Shown: piece after piece, positions 61,922-64,000 of the stretch
How the letters are laid out: each line of letters starts with the position of its first letter
Position numbering within the stretch: position 1 is the first letter of the stretch
Assembly: GCA_903859705.1 (NCBI GenBank)
Contig: CAIONQ010000103.1
Span: 1 to 64,000 of the forward strand
From: an uncultured Chthonomonas sp.
Lineage (GTDB): Bacteria > Armatimonadota > Chthonomonadetes > Chthonomonadales > Chthonomonadaceae
DNA length: 64,000 nucleotides
Reading direction: 5' to 3'
Translations under genes and position numbers: made by a program
Notes under the pieces: model-generated
What the model was told of the DNA's origin: nothing
The model's input: only the letters and a program-made list of their open reading frames with translations
Database searches by the model: none

Positions 61922-62758
61922 ATGACCTCGCCACTGATTCTCCATCCTCCCTTCTTACTTGCTCTAGTTCTCGCCGCTTCTATCGGCGGCATAGGTCTGG
62001 CGCTTAAGTGGCTAAGCCGCTCTGGTGCAGCGGCAACGTCAGTAATCGGCACGATAATATTTTGGCTGGGTGGTGGGCCAGCTGCCATGGCGCTGGCTGC
62101 ATTTTTTGTTTCTTCCTCGGTGTTATCCGCAGTGCGCAAAGTGGGACGTAAATCCTCGGTTGCGGTTACAAACAATGGTAGGGACATGTGGCAAGTGCTC
62201 GCCAACGGAGGGGTTGGCGCTTTAATTGTGCTGGCTCACCGTCTCCTTGCATTCCGTGTGCCTCTAGACACTACCCATGTGCTAGGTCTGCTGTATGTAG
62301 CATCGCTTGCTGCCGTAAACGCAGACACATGGGCCACAGAAATTGGCAGGTTGTCGGGAGTGCAGCCTCGCCTGCTTTCAACGTGGAGAAAGGCGCCTGC
62401 AGGCATTTCTGGCGGCATTAGCTTGCCAGGAACCATTGCTTCTGCGCTGGGAGCGGCATTTATTCCGCTCACTGTGTACAGGTTGTTTGACCTCAGTACT
62501 GCTGAATTCGTAGCCATTGCCTGGGCAGGGTTTCTTGGTAGCCTGTTGGATTCCATTCTAGGAGCGGGGGTACAGGGGCAGTTCCGCAGTACCGATACGG
62601 GCGAGGTGGGGGATACGCCAGTGATCCATGGTAAGCCAGCACTCCTAATCCGTGGGCTGCCATGGTTTGACAACAACCTTGTTAATTTTTGCTGTAGCGC
62701 GGGTGGTGCCATTTTTTGCTGGCTGCTTCTAACCTATGCACTTCGCGGTTACATGTAA
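61922..62758 (+). CDS. DUF92 (VTE6/TMEM19-like) membrane protein
   Basis: A 278-residue protein with about six to seven membrane helices. DUF92 marks are GIGLALKWLSRSGAAATSVIGT, FFVSSSVLSAVRKVGR, the conserved NGGVGALIVL, NADTWATEIGRLSG, RKAPAGISGGISLPGTIAS and GFLGSLLDSILGAGVQGQFR. Plant VTE6 of this family is a phytyl-phosphate kinase in prenyl salvage; the role of bacterial members is largely unproven, though CTP-dependent prenyl- or polyprenol-phosphate phosphorylation is an inference. It begins 22 bp after the DNA glycosylase gene. Confidence 0.92.
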   Translation: MTSPLILHPPFLLALVLAASIGGIGLALKWLSRSGAAATSVIGTIIFWLGGGPAAMALAAFFVSSSVLSAVRKVGRKSSVAVTNNGRDMWQVLANGGVGALIVLAHRLLAFRVPLDTTHVLGLLYVASLAAVNADTWATEIGRLSGVQPRLLSTWRKAPAGISGGISLPGTIASALGAAFIPLTVYRLFDLSTAEFVAIAWAGFLGSLLDSILGAGVQGQFRSTDTGEVGDTPVIHGKPALLIRGLPWFDNNLVNFCCSAGGAIFCWLLLTYALRGYM

Positions 62759-62905
62759 GCAATTGGGCCGAATAAATTCTCATTTCGTTGCAAGTGATCG
62801 AATTGCGCAGGAGGGGCGCGTTCTTTGGCCGAACAATAGCCTGAGGAAAGCCGCTTGCTCTGCCTGCGGCCTTCTAAACGCTACACAGGAGGTTATCAGC
62901 CTGCT

Positions 62906-63973
62906 ATGGCAGATACAAACAATGGCGGTAAGGTACGCGTGGGCGTAATTGGTTGCGGTGGGATTTCTGGATCTCACCTTCCGAACCTGGACAGATTTGA
63001 AGATGTAGAGCTTGTTGCATTCTGCGATGTGGTAGTTGAGCGTGCGCAGAAGAAGGCCGATCAGTACGGCGGCGTAGTTTATGATGATGCAGCAAAGATG
63101 CTTGCCGGCACCCAGTGTGATGCCGCATACATCATGATCCCAACCTATGCTCATGGTACGCCGGAGCGAACTTGTATAGCTGCTGGAGTACCTTTTCTGG
63201 TAGAAAAGCCTATGGGCTTGCATCCAGATGACCTTCGCAAGCTTGCGGCAGAAGTAACGGCATCCGGGCTAATTACAGCTGCTGGCTTTATGAACCGATA
63301 TCGAACCTCGGTAAACCGCGTTCGTGAGCTCCTGGCCGGAGATCCCGCCATTCTTATGGATGGTGCATGGATCGGCGGGCCGCCACTTGATCGCGACGGG
63401 GATTACTTTGCTAAGAATCCTATTGGTCAATGGTGGCCAGTGAAAGAGAAGAGCGGCGGTCAATTTGTGGAGCAAGTTATCCACACTGTAGACCTCGCTC
63501 GTTATCTTGGTGGAGAGGTTGCTGAGGTTTTTGCTTACGCTGCAAATGGCTTTAACAAGAAGCTTCCAAACCTGGTAACGAATTACACGAATGATGATGC
63601 CATGGTAGTTTCGCTGCGGTTTGAATCTGGGGCGGTTGCCAATATCATGGCCGCTTGTTCTGCCGGAGTATCCGGCGGTGTGTTCCTGAATGTTTGGGCA
63701 GCACATCATACAGCGCGGTTTACTGATTGGGGACATCACCTCAAGTTGTATCGAGAAGGTGAGCAGGGATCCGAAGACATCAAGGGTGACCTTGGTATTT
63801 CGAGCCCAGATTCGATTTTTACGCTGGAAGATCGTGCTTTTATCGATGCCGTAAAGAGTGGCGACACATCCGGTCTGAAATCCTGTCACGCCGATGGTGT
63901 ACGCACCACACTGGTGTGCCTGGCCGCAAACGAGAGCCTGGAAACAGGTGCTCCGGTTAAAGTACAGTACTGA
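62906..63973 (+). CDS. Gfo/Idh/MocA family oxidoreductase (cytosolic)
   Basis: About 355 residues from the ATG at 62906 with AGGAGG 13 nt upstream; longer readings add unrelated Cys/Arg-rich sequence. Rossmann motif VRVGVIGCGGISGSHLPNL at about 11-29, CDVVVERAQ, the catalytic FLVEKPMGLHPDDL, AAGFMNRYR, GGQFVEQVIHTVDLARYLGG and C-terminal IDAVKSGDTSGLKS. No signal peptide, unlike the copy at 22568. It most likely oxidises or reduces a sugar or inositol derivative with NAD(P)H. The gene ends 27 bp before the window end. Confidence 0.93.
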   Translation: MADTNNGGKVRVGVIGCGGISGSHLPNLDRFEDVELVAFCDVVVERAQKKADQYGGVVYDDAAKMLAGTQCDAAYIMIPTYAHGTPERTCIAAGVPFLVEKPMGLHPDDLRKLAAEVTASGLITAAGFMNRYRTSVNRVRELLAGDPAILMDGAWIGGPPLDRDGDYFAKNPIGQWWPVKEKSGGQFVEQVIHTVDLARYLGGEVAEVFAYAANGFNKKLPNLVTNYTNDDAMVVSLRFESGAVANIMAACSAGVSGGVFLNVWAAHHTARFTDWGHHLKLYREGEQGSEDIKGDLGISSPDSIFTLEDRAFIDAVKSGDTSGLKSCHADGVRTTLVCLAANESLETGAPVKVQY

Positions 63974-64000
63974 GGCTTTAACACGCGCCAGAATGCAATT

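Noticed and set aside
1-64000. CRISPR arrays, insertion sequences, prophage or integrase genes, rRNA operons
   Set aside because: No regularly spaced repeats, transposase motifs, terminal repeats, phage genes or rRNA-like sequences were seen.

Overview
The window is bacterial chromosome with close-packed genes, moderate GC by eye, and many exported proteins. The best-fitting source is a member of the Armatimonadota, or a near relative in the planctomycete-like environmental phyla. Three things point there: a DUF1559-type prepilin whose N-terminus continues into the [14 protein letters not shown]-like segment common in that phylum; two DUF1549/DUF1553 + DUF1501 pairs; and several FG-GAP/CRTAC1 and Tat-exported proteins. 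No tRNA, rRNA, CRISPR array, transposase or phage gene was found. 48 protein genes are supported.

Layout. 0-2.8 kb (minus): an exported trio of lipoprotein, EF-hand plus calpain-like cysteine protease, and an FG-GAP protein cut by the window edge. 3.0-6.4 kb: small unknown protein, HAD hydrolase, class I fructose-bisphosphate aldolase, and proline iminopeptidase on the other strand. 6.5-13.6 kb (minus): operon of DUF1549/DUF1553 protein, DUF1501 protein, WD40 protein and a TIG/pre-peptidase protein with an inserted cytochrome c motif, closed by a good terminator. 13.9-17.2 kb (minus): TPR protein, CRTAC1-like Tat lipoprotein and a tiny membrane protein. 17.4-18.4 kb: prepilin with a strong sigma70-type promoter and a long leader. 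19-28.7 kb (minus): beta-helix/propeller protein, ceramidase-like protein, Gfo/Idh/MocA oxidoreductase, and a second DUF1501 + PSD1-type pair. 28.8-34.7 kb (minus): complete oligopeptide ABC transporter operon oppABCDF. 35-41.1 kb: glycerophosphodiester phosphodiesterase, TlpA-like thioredoxin, sugar-binding lipoprotein, glycogen debranching enzyme overlapped with a NIL-domain protein, small cytochrome c.

After about 41.2 kb most genes are on plus: larE and larB (nickel-pincer cofactor), a polytopic glycosyltransferase-like protein, a CHASE2-type class III nucleotide cyclase overlapping an OFA-family transporter, then on minus an esterase and a phosphatase-like polytopic protein. Next come ruvB, a DapA-superfamily lyase, an MFS transporter, tilS, ftsH, a PhyH-family oxygenase (minus), pcp, a 3-methyladenine glycosylase, a DUF92 protein and a second Gfo/Idh/MocA oxidoreductase.

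The left two thirds reads as a scavenging and surface-degradation region: exported proteases, polymer-active enzymes, cytochrome-bearing planctomycete-type proteins and peptide uptake. The right third holds mostly housekeeping genes mixed with signalling and cofactor genes. The candidates most likely to be new biology are the calpain-like trio, the cytochrome-in-TIG operon, the cyclase with a substituted catalytic Asn, and the PhyH-family protein with His-x-Gly in place of His-x-Asp. Several genes start at TTG or GTG with clear Shine-Dalgarno sites; starts given here were trimmed accordingly.
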